Origin: Methylobacterium radiodurans | GTDB lineage: Bacteria > Pseudomonadota > Alphaproteobacteria > Rhizobiales > Beijerinckiaceae | Reading direction: 5' to 3' | Length of the DNA stretch: 64,000 bases | NCBI RefSeq assembly: GCF_003173735.1 | Contig: NZ_CP029551.1 | Span: 4,851,001-4,915,000 of the forward strand | Translations under genes and position numbers: made by a program | Part shown: in pieces, positions 25,942 to 38,335 of the stretch | Layout: each line of letters opens with the position of its first letter | How positions within the stretch are numbered: the stretch's first letter is position 1 | Notes under the pieces: model-generated | What the model was told of the DNA's origin: nothing | What the model saw: only the letters and a program-made list of their open reading frames with translations | The model's database searches: none

Positions 25942-27939
25942 TCAGGCGGCCTGGATGTTGCGCAGGAAGCTATCGACCTCCTGCTTGACGCTCAGTGACT
26001 GTGTGGCGAGTTCGGCTGCGGCTGTGAGCACCTGGGTCGCCGCACTGCCGGTTTCCCCCGAGGTGGCGAGCACCCGCGCAACGTTCGCCGAGACGTGCTC
26101 CGTGCCCCGGGCCGCTTGGTTCGCGTTGCGCGAGATTTCGCTGGTCGCAGCCGTCTGCTCCGTCACGGTCGCGGCAATCGTGCCGCTGATCTCGTTCATT
26201 GCAGCGATCGTCCGTCCGATCTGCCGGATCGCCTGCGCGGCCTGGGCGGTCGCCGTCTGGATCTGTCCGATCTGCCCCCCGATCTCGTCCGTCGCCCGGC
26301 TCGTCTGATTGGCCAGTTCCTTCACCTCCGCGGCGACCACCGCGAAGCCGCGGCCCGCATCGCCGGCCCGTGCCGCCTCGATCGTCGCATTGAGGGCCAG
26401 CAGGTTCGTCTGGCTGGCAATCTGCGAGATCGTGGTCACGGCTGCCCCGATCTGATCTGCTGCCGTGCTCAAGGCCGACATGGCCGCGCCACTCGCCTCG
26501 GCCTCGCTGGCGGCGTGGGTGGCGACCTCGTTGGAGCGCACCACCTGCCGCTGGATCTCCTGAAGAGAGGACACCATCTCCTCGGCGGCCGCGGCGACCG
26601 TCTGGACGTTGGCCGATGTCTGCTGCGCCGCCGCGCTCGATGCTGCGGCTTGGCCGTTTGTCGCGTCGGCGACCTTGGTCATGGAGCGGGCCGTCGCATC
26701 GAGTTCGGTCGCGGCCGAGGTGACGATCTCCAGCGAGCCGGCGACCTTCTGCTGGAAGCTGCGGACAAGGTGGTCGACGAGATCGGCCCGGCGCTGGCGC
26801 GCGGATTGCTCGATGACCTGGGCAGCCTCCAGTTCGACGCGCGCGATGGCGTTCTGCCGGAACACGTCGACGGCCTTTGCCATCTCGCCCATCTCGTCGA
26901 CTGCGTCGCGCGAGGGCACGTCGACGGCATTGTCGCCAGATGCGAGGCGCTTCATCGCGGCCGTCATACCCGCAACGGGCTGGATGATGCTGCGAGCGAT
27001 CAGGAAAGCGAGGATCGCGCCGAGGCCCAGTGCGAAGACCAGCATAGCCATCTGCACGGATCGCGCCGTGCTGACCTGGGAGGCGGTCTCGACCGCGATG
27101 CCGTTGACCGCAGTCTGGATCTTGGATCGGACGGTATCGCCGGCCTCCAAGATCGCGGCCGTCCGCGGCTTGATTCCGACGTCGAAGGCGTTCTGGCTTG
27201 CCTCCATGGCGGCATTGTTGGCGTGGAATGCCGCCGCGTAGGTGGCCAGGGCCTGCTCGAGGGTCTTGATCGGCTGCGCGAAACCTCCCGCTGGATCGAG
27301 CGCGCGCAGCGTCTTCAGAGCGCCTTCAGCCTTTCCGGTATTGGTCGCGAACGTCGCGGGGCCTTTGGGATCCAGAGTGGCCAGGAAGCGCCAGTTGGCG
27401 ACACGAACCAGGAGTACGGCGCTCTCGGTGGCCGCGGCTTGGGCAACTTGAGCATCAGTGCCGCGAGCGCGCATCTCGGCAAGCAGCACATTCGTCGAGC
27501 GCGTGAGTTCGTCACCGCCCTTGAACAGCCTGTCCTTCGTCTCGGCAATCGTCGCCCCGGCGGCTCCGAGCCGTTGAATCTCGTTCTTGAGATCCTTGCT
27601 CGTATCCCGGAGCTTGATGTAGATCTGCCGCCGATCCTCCGAGATGGCTGCAGCGATGAGGCGCTCACCCATCGCTTCGATCGTCTGACGCGTCTCGCTC
27701 AATGCTGTCAGCTTATCTGGCTGAGGCGTGGCACGGTATTCCTCCGCCTGGGCATTCAGCTTCGTCGCCAGCCCATTGACGGTGAAAATATCCCGGGCGA
27801 GCGACTCCAAGTATCCACGCTTCTCATATAATTGAGATATATTTTGCGTTTCATAGTAGGAAAAGCCGCCGACACCGACAGCGATCACCATGAGGCTTCC
27901 AAAGCCGGCGTACAGGCGCGAACGGATACCGGTCTTCAT
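25942..27939 (-). CDS. Methyl-accepting chemotaxis protein
   Basis: 665 residues from the ATG at 27939. TM1 (about 10-30, [15 protein letters not shown]) and TM2 (about 310-330, [20 protein letters not shown]) flank a helical periplasmic sensor of about 280 residues (HBM-like: all helical, with [11 protein letters not shown]). A HAMP domain follows (about 330-385), then the cytoplasmic signalling hairpin with the conserved tip [20 protein letters not shown] and [17 protein letters not shown]. There is no C-terminal CheR-docking pentapeptide (ends RNIQAA). It signals to CheA/CheW; the ligand is unknown. It is intact amid degraded neighbours. Confidence 0.95.
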   Translation of the reverse strand: MKTGIRSRLYAGFGSLMVIAVGVGGFSYYETQNISQLYEKRGYLESLARDIFTVNGLATKLNAQAEEYRATPQPDKLTALSETRQTIEAMGERLIAAAISEDRRQIYIKLRDTSKDLKNEIQRLGAAGATIAETKDRLFKGGDELTRSTNVLLAEMRARGTDAQVAQAAATESAVLLVRVANWRFLATLDPKGPATFATNTGKAEGALKTLRALDPAGGFAQPIKTLEQALATYAAAFHANNAAMEASQNAFDVGIKPRTAAILEAGDTVRSKIQTAVNGIAVETASQVSTARSVQMAMLVFALGLGAILAFLIARSIIQPVAGMTAAMKRLASGDNAVDVPSRDAVDEMGEMAKAVDVFRQNAIARVELEAAQVIEQSARQRRADLVDHLVRSFQQKVAGSLEIVTSAATELDATARSMTKVADATNGQAAASSAAAQQTSANVQTVAAAAEEMVSSLQEIQRQVVRSNEVATHAASEAEASGAAMSALSTAADQIGAAVTTISQIASQTNLLALNATIEAARAGDAGRGFAVVAAEVKELANQTSRATDEIGGQIGQIQTATAQAAQAIRQIGRTIAAMNEISGTIAATVTEQTAATSEISRNANQAARGTEHVSANVARVLATSGETGSAATQVLTAAAELATQSLSVKQEVDSFLRNIQAA

Positions 27940-28314
27940 GGCATGCCATCTGGAACAACACTGCGTTCTTAATGATGGCAACGACATTAATGTTGAACTA
28001 AAAATCTGGGCAGAAATCGCTCACTTCGCAGATTGCAACCTATGGCTGCAATCTGCGAAAATACACGACATCGCCCATGCATCCGCATCCCATGATCACT
28101 TGCGGACGGTACTCGCAGGACGAGTTGATGTTCGCGCAACGCCGCCCCTCGCACCGGCTTGTCGGCCGGCTCCATCCAATCGCTCTCGATACCGGCACGC
28201 GCGAGGACGCCATCTCGCTCGGCCCGCTCGAACGGGTGAAGGGCATAGGCTGGATCGACCTTGATCGCTTCGTCTTCTAGACGCCGCACGGCCGGCCAGC
28301 GCGAGTCAAAGAAG
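27940..28314. other. Region between chemoreceptor and integrase relic
   Basis: About 375 bp. The first 120 bp are AT-rich (for example AATGATGGCAACGACATTAA near 27970) and probably hold the chemoreceptor promoter. A minus-strand frame (27987-28289, starting MRRLEDEAIKVDPAYALHPF) is open for 100 codons but matches nothing I know and runs into the promoter region, so I do not call it. Confidence 0.4.
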
Positions 28315-28673
28315 CTGCAGCCGCCCGCGCAGATCTCGGACAGTCCGCTCGCGCACCTGAGCCGCTGGCGGGCGAACAGCCAGACCTATGCCGTAGGATG
28401 GAACGGCAGGCCTGTCGGGACGGGCGTCGAGAAAGCCTTCGCGCAGGCCTGCGGGGACGCGAAGCTGGTCCACGTCACACCTCACGCCCTGCGGCACGCG
28501 GCGGCAACGTGGCTGGTCGCGAACGGAACGCCGTCGAGAAGACCTCGGACTTTCTCGGCATGACGTTCGAGACGCTGATCCGGGTCAACCGGTACCACAC
28601 GCCGGGCTTCCAGCTGGCGGCGGCGGACAACATCACCCGCAAACCGCAGGCGGCCAAGCGGTCCACGGCTTAG
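28315..28673 (+). pseudogene. Tyrosine recombinase (phage integrase) C-terminal relic
   Basis: The first frame reads SPLAHLSRWRANSQTYAVGW, NGRPVGTGVEKAFAQAC and VTPHALRHAAATWLVANGT, which contains the HxLRH catalytic box. Near 28530 the frame shifts and continues as VEKTSDFLGMTFETLIRVNR, then YHTPGFQLAAA with the region of the catalytic Tyr. The N-terminal DNA-binding and core domains are missing. It ends about 50 bp from the 3' end of a tRNA-Pro gene, the normal location of an island integrase. Confidence 0.78.
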
Positions 28674-28723
28674 CGCTTCCGCAAGAGCTTAAGTCACAAG
28701 TTTTTTGAAGATCTCGGGAATTT

Positions 28724-28800
28724 TGGTCGGAGTGGCAGGATTTGAACCTGCGACCCCCACGTCCCGAACGTGGTGCGCTACCAGACTGCGCTACACTCCG
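28724..28800 (-). tRNA. tRNA-Pro (CGG), CCA encoded
   Basis: On the minus strand, CGGAGTG begins the acceptor stem and CACTCCG closes it, followed by ACCA. The D arm has GCGCAGTCTGGTAGCGC. The anticodon arm is CCACG-TTCGGGA-CGTGG with anticodon CGG. The T arm has GCAGGTTCAAATCCTGC. All stems pair, giving 77 nt including CCA. The 3' end points toward the integrase relic. Confidence 0.96.
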
Positions 28801-28881
28801 AAGGCCGGTCGGCGCCGGCGAGCGGGTGTATAGCCGCGGCCCCGCTCCGCCGCAAGCGGCCTCGCGCGAGAATCTTTCCGG

Positions 28882-32259
<3,378 letters not shown>

Positions 32260-32290
32260 CCGGCGCGCGATCACGAAGCCAGGAGGATCC

Positions 32291-32857
32291 ATGACCGATG
32301 TGCCGGACGGCCGCTCCCAGAAGCAGCGGATGCTCGCGGGCGATCTCTACATCGCCGACGATCCCGAGCTCGCGGCCGACAACCGGCGCATCTCGGCCTG
32401 GATGGACCGATACAACGCCACCCAGACCCTGAGCCAGCCCGAGCGGCAGGCGCTTCTGGAGGAGATGTTCGCGAGCGTCGGCCCAGGCTGCAACATCCGG
32501 CCGCCCTTCCACTGCGACTACGGCTACAACATCAGCCTCGGCCGGGGCGTGTTCATGAATCACGGTTGCTGCATCTTGGACGTGGTCCGGGTCAGCATCG
32601 GCGACATGACGCAGATCGGACCCGGGGTGCAGATCCTGACCGCCGACCACCCGCGCGACTCGGCCCAGCGGCGGCAGATGCTGGAATTCGGCCGCCCCGT
32701 CACGATCGGGGCGAATGTCTGGATCGGCGGCGGCGCCATCCTGCTGCCCGGCATCACGATCGGGGACGACGCGATCATCGGGGCGGGCAGCGTGGTGACG
32801 CGCGACGTGCCGGCGGGCGGCGTCGCGGTCGGCAATCCCGCACGGCTGCGCGGATAG
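32291..32857 (+). CDS. maa: Maltose/galactoside O-acetyltransferase-like (hexapeptide repeat)
   Basis: 188 residues. The N-terminal Maa helical domain (KQRMLAGDLYIADDPELAAD) is followed by left-handed beta-helix repeats (GRGVFMNHGCCILDV, IGPGVQILTADHP with the catalytic His, VTIGANVWIGGGAILLPGIT). It ends in IIGAGSVVTRDVPAGGVAVG. It acetylates a sugar hydroxyl with acetyl-CoA. It follows ligA by 31 bp with AGGAGG upstream of the ATG. The natural acceptor is unknown; decorating an exported glycan is possible. Confidence 0.92.
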   Translation: MTDVPDGRSQKQRMLAGDLYIADDPELAADNRRISAWMDRYNATQTLSQPERQALLEEMFASVGPGCNIRPPFHCDYGYNISLGRGVFMNHGCCILDVVRVSIGDMTQIGPGVQILTADHPRDSAQRRQMLEFGRPVTIGANVWIGGGAILLPGITIGDDAIIGAGSVVTRDVPAGGVAVGNPARLRG

Positions 32858-33079
32858 GACCTCGCTCCGGCAGGCTGAGGGCCCTCGGGCAGAAAGCGGG
32901 GCGCTTGCCCGGTGCGGTGAGGGGCTTCGGCCGGCCGGATCGGGGGACGGCCGACCGAAGCATCGCCGGGTCGTCGCAACCGGCTGATCAAGACATGGGC
33001 ACTGGGCTCCGCGCGGCGAGGGCGCGGCGCCGCATTCGGCCGGCTGTCGCGACCGGGCCACAGGTGCATCCGCACCGGT
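32858..33079. other. Intergenic region, convergent genes
   Basis: About 220 bp of GC-rich sequence between the acetyltransferase and a minus-strand small gene. No feature is recognised. Confidence 0.4.
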
Positions 33080-33250
33080 TCAGCGCAGGTGGAAGGCGAC
33101 CCAGGCGACGGCGACGAGGGTCGCCGCCAGAATCAGGGCCCGGGCAAGCCTCGTCCAGCGGGCCGCCGTGCCGCGACCGGTCCCGGCTTCCCCGGCCGGG
33201 GCACCGGAAGCGTCGCGTCGGGAACGGGAGACGGGGGGCGGCTCGGCCAT
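33080..33250 (-). CDS. Small membrane protein at the end of the glycan operon
   Basis: A 56-residue frame, MAEPPPVSRSRRDASGAPAG then a single C-terminal membrane helix (LARALILAATLVAVAWVAFH). It lies 50 bp downstream of the CelD/FemAB-like gene in the same orientation, so it probably belongs to that operon. It has no recognised family. The start is uncertain because the frame stays open further upstream. Confidence 0.5.
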   Translation of the reverse strand: MAEPPPVSRSRRDASGAPAGEAGTGRGTAARWTRLARALILAATLVAVAWVAFHLR

Positions 33251-33300
33251 CGCGGGCAGAACGGGTGCGGGTGCCGCGCGTTCCCGCGCCCGCTCCGCGC

Positions 33301-34419
33301 TCAGCGCCGCCCGAGCATGCGCTTGGCCGCGGCGCGGGCGCGGTGCTCGGCCCGCGCGAGCCGGATTCGCCCGGCCAGCGACGGGCCCCGCGCGCCCGTT
33401 GGAAGGGCCAGAATCTCGATCACGCTCTCCCGCTCCGGGTAGAGGTCCTCCAGTGCCGATCCGGGCAGGGCCGCGGAATCGAGCCGGTCGGCGAAGCGGG
33501 TCTCATGGAAGGCCCGGACGATCTCCGCCTCCAGCACGAGGCCGGGCGCCTGGGCGCGGCGACCCTCGTCGTAGGCGGTCTTCAGCAGGGTGGCGGTGCG
33601 GCCGTCCGTGAGCGCAAGGCTGATCGCGACCGGCACGCCGTCGAGGGTCAGGCTGTCGGCCCGGGCGCGGACCGGGCCGTCCGCGTCGGCGAACAAGGCG
33701 CGGGCGAGCCGCGCCGTCTCGGGGCGGCAGGCCATGGCGGTGCCGGCCGCACCCTTCCAGCCACGCCGCTCCAGATCCAGGAACGCCTCGACCGCGGCGG
33801 CGAGTTCGGACCCGGCGGTCGCCGTCTCGAGCCTCAGCAGACCGTCGCCCGCGAGGCGGCGGGCCCGGCGGCGCAGGTCCTTCAGCCGGCCGCTTCGCGG
33901 ATGCGCGGCGAGGAAGTCGGCGTGGCTCTCGCGCCGGTCGAGCACCGGGCGCGCGAATTCCGCCACCGCCCCGTGCGACCAGCCAGCCCGATCCAGGGCG
34001 GCGCGGAGCGGATCCGCACAGGCTTGCGGCAGCAGCGGCCAGCGCCAGGCCCGGCCCGGCGCGGCGGCGGCGAGCCCCCGCACCAGGGCGTCGAGGGCGT
34101 CCGGCGCGTCCGCGGCAACGAGCGGACCTGTGGCCGTGACGAAGGCCGAGCGGAACGGAACGGCGACAGATCGGCCGAGTCCGGTGATGTCGCGACGCGA
34201 CCGGATGGGCAGGAGCGCGTCGAGCCGGCGGCCCCGGTGGACCGTGAGGACGGAGAGGTCGGCGGCTGCCAGCCCCGCGGCGCGATGCGCCGCGAGCACG
34301 TGCCGGCTATAGTGCGGATGGGGCGCGCGGGCCCGCGCGAAGAGGTCGTCCCAGGCGGCCGCGTCGAGGCCGGCCAGCGGAACGAGCGCGACATCGCTCC
34401 TCGTGCTCCCCGCGCCCAT
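33301..34419 (-). CDS. CelD/FemAB-like acyltransferase (GNAT superfamily)
   Basis: 372 residues with the double-GNAT layout of CelD/BcsL-type proteins found in polysaccharide clusters. FLDLERRGWKGAAGTAMACR and the DGVPVAISLALTDGRTATLL strand region are typical of the C-terminal acetyltransf_6 domain, followed by KTAYDEGRRAQAPGLVLEAE. Such proteins acylate or attach substituents to cell-envelope glycans. The start codon overlaps the stop of the upstream flippase (ATGA), indicating tight coupling. Confidence 0.8.
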   Translation of the reverse strand: MGAGSTRSDVALVPLAGLDAAAWDDLFARARAPHPHYSRHVLAAHRAAGLAAADLSVLTVHRGRRLDALLPIRSRRDITGLGRSVAVPFRSAFVTATGPLVAADAPDALDALVRGLAAAAPGRAWRWPLLPQACADPLRAALDRAGWSHGAVAEFARPVLDRRESHADFLAAHPRSGRLKDLRRRARRLAGDGLLRLETATAGSELAAAVEAFLDLERRGWKGAAGTAMACRPETARLARALFADADGPVRARADSLTLDGVPVAISLALTDGRTATLLKTAYDEGRRAQAPGLVLEAEIVRAFHETRFADRLDSAALPGSALEDLYPERESVIEILALPTGARGPSLAGRIRLARAEHRARAAAKRMLGRR

Positions 34420-35768
34420 CAGCGCGCGGCGTCCGCCCGCACCGCCCGGACGCCCGACCAGACCGGGGTCGCGAGCCCGTGCATGGCGCGGGCGGCCCAG
34501 GCCAGGGCGGCTGCCCGCAGGACGGTTGCGGCCGCCATGGATGCCGCCGCGCCCAGGAGGCCGAACGCCGGGATCAGGCAGAGGCCGAACAGTACCGCCA
34601 GGAGCAGCGCGGCGAGCGTGATCGCGGCGCAGAGCCGCTCGCCGCCCAGCATGGTCAGCAGATCCTCGCCCGGCCCGAACACGCTGGCGGCGACGCCACC
34701 CAACACCAGAACGGCGAGGACGGGCACGCCCGCGGCGAAGCCGTCGCCGAACAGGGCCAGCAGGGGCGGGCCGGCGGCGAGCACCGCGAGCCCGGCCGCG
34801 AGCGTGGCCGCGGCGGTCGCCCGCCCCTGAAGCCGGACGAGGCGTGCGAGCCCGTCTCGGTCGTGCCGGGCATGGGCGGCGCTGAAGCGCTGGGCGGTCG
34901 CCGCGGTGGCGGCGAAGGGCACGAAGGCCATGAATTGCTGCACCCGGGTCGCCGCGAAATAGAGGCCGACCGCGGCGGGCGGCATCAGCAGCCCGAGCAG
35001 CAGCACGTCGACGAAGCCGAAGGCGGTGGTGGCGAGATCGACGAGCGCGATGGGCAGGCAGGTGCGCAGCCAGTGCCGCGCGCGGAAGCGGCGCGGCCCC
35101 GCCGGCAGCACCCGCCGCAGCCGGGCCGACAGGACGAGGGCCTGGAGGGCGGTCGAGAGCGCCGCCGCCAGCAGCATGCAGGCCATCGCGACCTCGGCCC
35201 GGGGCGGGGCCCCGGCCAGCATGGCGGTGGTCAGGGCCGACACCATCACGAGCTGGCGCAGCAGGTAGGTCGGCAGGATCGCCAGCACGACCCAGTTCTG
35301 GCTGCGGGCAACGCCTTCGAGGTAGTCCTGGAAGGTCAGGAGCGGCAGCAGGCAGGCCGCCAGCAGGAAGGGGGTGCGGTACGAGTCAGTGAGCAGCCCG
35401 GGCGCCAACCCCAGGGCCCCGAGGCCGAGCAGCGCGACGCCGACGGAGGTCGCCAGAGCGATCAGGGCGCCGGCCAGCAGGTAGCCGCGGGCGTGGTCGA
35501 TGTCGCCCCGCGCCTGATCGACGGGCAGGAAGCGGCAGGCGCCCTGAGAGAGGCCGAGCGTCAGGGTGTGACCGAGCATGGCCGCCCAGACCCAGAGGCT
35601 GGCATAGATGCCGTAGCCCTCCCAGCCCATCAGCCGGGCGGCGATCACCTGGGCACCGTAGGCGAGGCCCGCGGCGGAGACGCGGATCGCGAAAACGCTC
35701 AGCGCGGCTCCGGCCGCGCCCGTGCTCAGGCGTAGCCAGGTCGCGCCAGCAACAGCCGAGACGGCCAT
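34419..35768 (-). CDS. Polysaccharide/lipid-linked glycan flippase (Wzx-like)
   Basis: 449 residues with about fourteen hydrophobic spans. The first half has LAYGAQVIAARLMGWEGYGI and LGLSQGACRFLPVDQA, as in MVF/Wzx-type transporters; the second half repeats the pattern (FGFVDVLLLGLLMPPAAVGL, YFAATRVQQF). The ATG at 35768 has a GGAGC ribosome site; the upstream GTG at 35798 is less likely. A second flippase in the window, separate from the EPS cluster, implies a second glycan or lipid-carrier system. It is the first gene of the pair with the CelD-like protein. Confidence 0.82.
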   Translation of the reverse strand: MAVSAVAGATWLRLSTGAAGAALSVFAIRVSAAGLAYGAQVIAARLMGWEGYGIYASLWVWAAMLGHTLTLGLSQGACRFLPVDQARGDIDHARGYLLAGALIALATSVGVALLGLGALGLAPGLLTDSYRTPFLLAACLLPLLTFQDYLEGVARSQNWVVLAILPTYLLRQLVMVSALTTAMLAGAPPRAEVAMACMLLAAALSTALQALVLSARLRRVLPAGPRRFRARHWLRTCLPIALVDLATTAFGFVDVLLLGLLMPPAAVGLYFAATRVQQFMAFVPFAATAATAQRFSAAHARHDRDGLARLVRLQGRATAAATLAAGLAVLAAGPPLLALFGDGFAAGVPVLAVLVLGGVAASVFGPGEDLLTMLGGERLCAAITLAALLLAVLFGLCLIPAFGLLGAAASMAAATVLRAAALAWAARAMHGLATPVWSGVRAVRADAAR

Positions 35769-35825
35769 GCCCGCTCCACACCAAGTCCCCCCCACCACTA
35801 TGGGGGCGGGGCGGTTCGCGGGCCG

Positions 35826-36734
35826 TTAACGGGCGGCGGGCTGGCCCGCCTGCTGTGTCGGCGCCTCGCGGGTGCCCCCGTCCTGCTGGAGCAGCGAGAG
35901 GCTGATGGCCCGGGTGACGTGCTCGGCCATGCAGCGCAGGCCGAGATCGTTCAGGCGGAACTGGCGCCCGAGCATGTGGCCCTCGCCCTTGTCGGCGCGG
36001 CCCGCGAGGTAGCGCATCGCCTCGTAGCGCTGCACCAGCGGCACCTGCTCGCGGGCGGCGATCTCGCGCACGGTGCGTACCACGTCGTTGTAGTAGACGT
36101 CGTCGGCGAGGCTCGCGGTGTATTGCGGATCGACCAGCACCACGTCGATGTCGTGCGACTTGATCCAGCGCACGGTGTCGTCGAGGGCGTCCGCGAAGGC
36201 GGAGAGCTCGACGCGGGAGAGCGCGTCGTGGGTGCCGACCTGCCAGACGACGAGATCGGGCTCGAGTTCCGCCACCATGCTGCGCAGGCGCTCGGCCGCC
36301 CCGGAGGCGATCTCGCCCTGCAGCCCGCGCGCCTCGACCTCGACGTCGACGTCCGGCAGCGAGCGCTCCAGCGCCGTCTCCAGCTTGACCGGGTAGGTGG
36401 CCGAGGCCCCGAGCCCCGCCGAGATACCGCCGATGGAGAGCACCCGCACCGGCCGCTTCTCCTTCAGGGCCGCCTTCACGGCCCGGAGCTTTGCCAGGGT
36501 GTAGAGCTGCGAGCCCGGCACGCGGCATTCCGGCGAGAGACTGGCATCGCCCGGCTCCGCGGTGGTCGGAGGCGAGACGACGGTCGGCACCGGCCGGGGG
36601 GCTATCGGCTGCGCGGGCGACTGCGCGGGTTCCTCGGCCCGGGCGAGACTTGCCCCGAGGAGCAGCGCGCCCAGGAGGAGGATCGGCCTCAGACCCGGGG
36701 GCGCGGTTTGCGGGAGCGCCATTCGACGAACCAT
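35826..36734 (-). CDS. Secreted SGNH/GDSL-hydrolase-like protein
   Basis: 302 residues. A signal peptide (PILLLGALLLGASLARAEE) is followed by a Pro-rich linker. The hydrolase core has VRVLSIGGISAG (block I, GGIS rather than GDS), VVWQVGTHDALS (block III) and a C-terminal LNDLGLRCMAEHV with the Asp-x-x-His pair replaced by a looser spacing. It likely removes or adds acyl groups on a periplasmic glycan. It overlaps the OpgC-like gene by 46 bp (or 34 bp if ATG 36722 is used), so the two are coupled. Confidence 0.75.
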   Translation of the reverse strand: MVRRMALPQTAPPGLRPILLLGALLLGASLARAEEPAQSPAQPIAPRPVPTVVSPPTTAEPGDASLSPECRVPGSQLYTLAKLRAVKAALKEKRPVRVLSIGGISAGLGASATYPVKLETALERSLPDVDVEVEARGLQGEIASGAAERLRSMVAELEPDLVVWQVGTHDALSRVELSAFADALDDTVRWIKSHDIDVVLVDPQYTASLADDVYYNDVVRTVREIAAREQVPLVQRYEAMRYLAGRADKGEGHMLGRQFRLNDLGLRCMAEHVTRAISLSLLQQDGGTREAPTQQAGQPAAR

Positions 36735-37780
36735 GCGGTGTAGCCCATCGCGAGCAGGCCGAGGCAGAGGATGACGAGGTCGACCAGCAGGCCGCCGCCC
36801 GTCCAGAAACGCAGGAGCTGCCCGCCCAGGCTCAGGAGCGACCCCATCGAGAACACGGCCAGGGAATTCCGGCCGAGGCGCGCCAGGTAGCCGGCGACCG
36901 GCCCGATCCGGGGCGCGACGAGCCCGTAGACCGCGCGGAACGCCAGCAACACGCCGAGGAAGTGTATCAGCCGCGCGGGCGTCAGGTAAGTTTTGTCGAA
37001 GGTGAACAGCAGCCGCGGTTCCGGCACGCGTAACGGATCGGGCCGAATCTCCAGCACCGCGGAGGCGATACCGAGAAGGACGAGCGCGATGCCGACCGGC
37101 ATCAGCCTGCGCGACCAGCGCGCGAGCGTATCCGATTCGCGGCTCCAGTCCTGAAGCACGAAGCCGAGGACGAGGAGGAACTGCCAGCACAGGGGGTCGA
37201 AGAACCAGTCGCCCTCGCCCGGCCAGGAGGGCAGGTTCCACTCCTCGATCAGGCTGAGGAGATAGAGGCCGCCGGAGAAGACGAGCGCCGCGGCCCGGCT
37301 CTCCCGGGCGATCAGGATGAAGACCGGCGCGATGCCGAGCAGCACGACGTAGAGCGGCAGGATGTTGAAGAAGCCGAGCTGATGCGTGAGCAGCGCGACG
37401 CCGACGACGGTCTGGATCGGGTCGGCGAAGAAGGTGCCGGCATTGTGCCATTCGAGGATCAGCGGGTTGTCGAGCACCAGCGCGGTGCCCGCGATGATCG
37501 CGAGCGCCAGCAGCATCACGGTGAGCTGCGCGCGGTAGACCTCGATCGTGCGCGACAGGAGGCGCACGACGGTGCGCCCGCGCGGCTCGGGATGGCCGTC
37601 GCGGCCGCGGGTGGCGATGCCGATCGACCAGCCGGCCAGGAACACGAACAACTCCGCCGCGTCCGAGATGCCGTACTGCGAGTAGGTGTAGCGCTCGAAC
37701 GTATTGCCCGGCACGTGGTTGATGAAGATCGTGACCAGGGCGAGGCCGCGCCAGAAGTCGATCGCGTTCGGGTCCCGCAT
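36689..37780 (-). CDS. opgC: OpgC-family membrane acyltransferase
   Basis: 363 residues from the ATG at 37780 with about ten membrane spans. The N-terminus AIDFWRGLALVTIFINHVPG carries the conserved R-G and H of OpgC/acyltransferase_3-type proteins; GISDAAELFVFLAGWSIGI follows. OpgC adds succinyl groups to osmoregulated periplasmic glucans; no opgGH is in the window, so the acceptor could be another glycan. It is adjacent to and overlapping a secreted SGNH protein, a combination that suggests periplasmic glycan acylation and its removal. Confidence 0.88.
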   Translation of the reverse strand: MRDPNAIDFWRGLALVTIFINHVPGNTFERYTYSQYGISDAAELFVFLAGWSIGIATRGRDGHPEPRGRTVVRLLSRTIEVYRAQLTVMLLALAIIAGTALVLDNPLILEWHNAGTFFADPIQTVVGVALLTHQLGFFNILPLYVVLLGIAPVFILIARESRAAALVFSGGLYLLSLIEEWNLPSWPGEGDWFFDPLCWQFLLVLGFVLQDWSRESDTLARWSRRLMPVGIALVLLGIASAVLEIRPDPLRVPEPRLLFTFDKTYLTPARLIHFLGVLLAFRAVYGLVAPRIGPVAGYLARLGRNSLAVFSMGSLLSLGGQLLRFWTGGGLLVDLVILCLGLLAMGYTAWFVEWRSRKPRPRV

Positions 37781-37975
37781 CGCGGTGGCGGCTCCGGAGG
37801 GTGTCTGATGGCACGGGCGCGGACGGCGCGTCCTGATACGGTGATGGGGCGGTTCTGCAAAGGCCGTGCAGCTGCGGGAGGCGCGGGAACCCGCGTCGCA
37901 GGACGCCGGCCGCGAACGATGCGGCGAACCGGGGCCGCTCTGCCGCGTTGGGGGCGCGAAAGGAGGATCTTCCCG

Positions 37976-38275
37976 ATGATCCACTCATGCTTCTCACTGA
38001 CGCGCGCGATCCTGACTGTCCCGGCCGTGCTCTCGGCCGCCCTCGCGATCGCCGCGCCGACCGGCGCTCAGGCTCAGGCGCAGACCGGCACCGGGGGCGG
38101 CCCGACCTCGACCGTGACCGCCCCGAACGCCTCGTCGGTGGGGCGGGTGATGCCGCGGCCCGGAGCGGGCGGCGCCGAGGCCGACTCGCGAATGGATCGC
38201 CTCGAGCGGACGCCGCAGATGAAGGCCGACGACAAGATCCAGAAGGGCATCTGCATCGGCTGCGGTGCCAAGTAG
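37976..38275 (+). CDS. Small secreted protein with C-terminal CIGC motif (paralogue A)
   Basis: 99 residues with a strong AAGGAGG site before the ATG. A signal peptide (ILTVPAVLSAALAIAAPTGA, cut near AQA) precedes TGTGGGPTSTVTAPN, a Pro/Gly-rich low-complexity middle, and the invariant end IQKGICIGCGAK. It has only two Cys, both in the C-terminal CxxC, suggesting metal, haem or redox use in the periplasm. A second protein with the same layout is encoded at 50759-51016. I know no described family. Confidence 0.8.
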   Translation: MIHSCFSLTRAILTVPAVLSAALAIAAPTGAQAQAQTGTGGGPTSTVTAPNASSVGRVMPRPGAGGAEADSRMDRLERTPQMKADDKIQKGICIGCGAK

Positions 38276-38335
38276 GGCCCCTCATCGGGGCTTCGCAAGC
38301 AGGCGCCGATGGGCGGCCTCCGGCTCAGTAGCGGC

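Noticed and set aside
27987..28289. 100-codon minus-strand frame (MRRLEDEAIKVDPAY...)
   Set aside because: Possible but has no recognised features and ends inside the likely chemoreceptor promoter; left as part of the intergenic description.
36735..38285. Extension of the SGNH hydrolase frame far upstream
   Set aside because: The added residues run antisense or out of frame over OpgC and are not protein-like; a signal peptide supports the start near 36722-36734.
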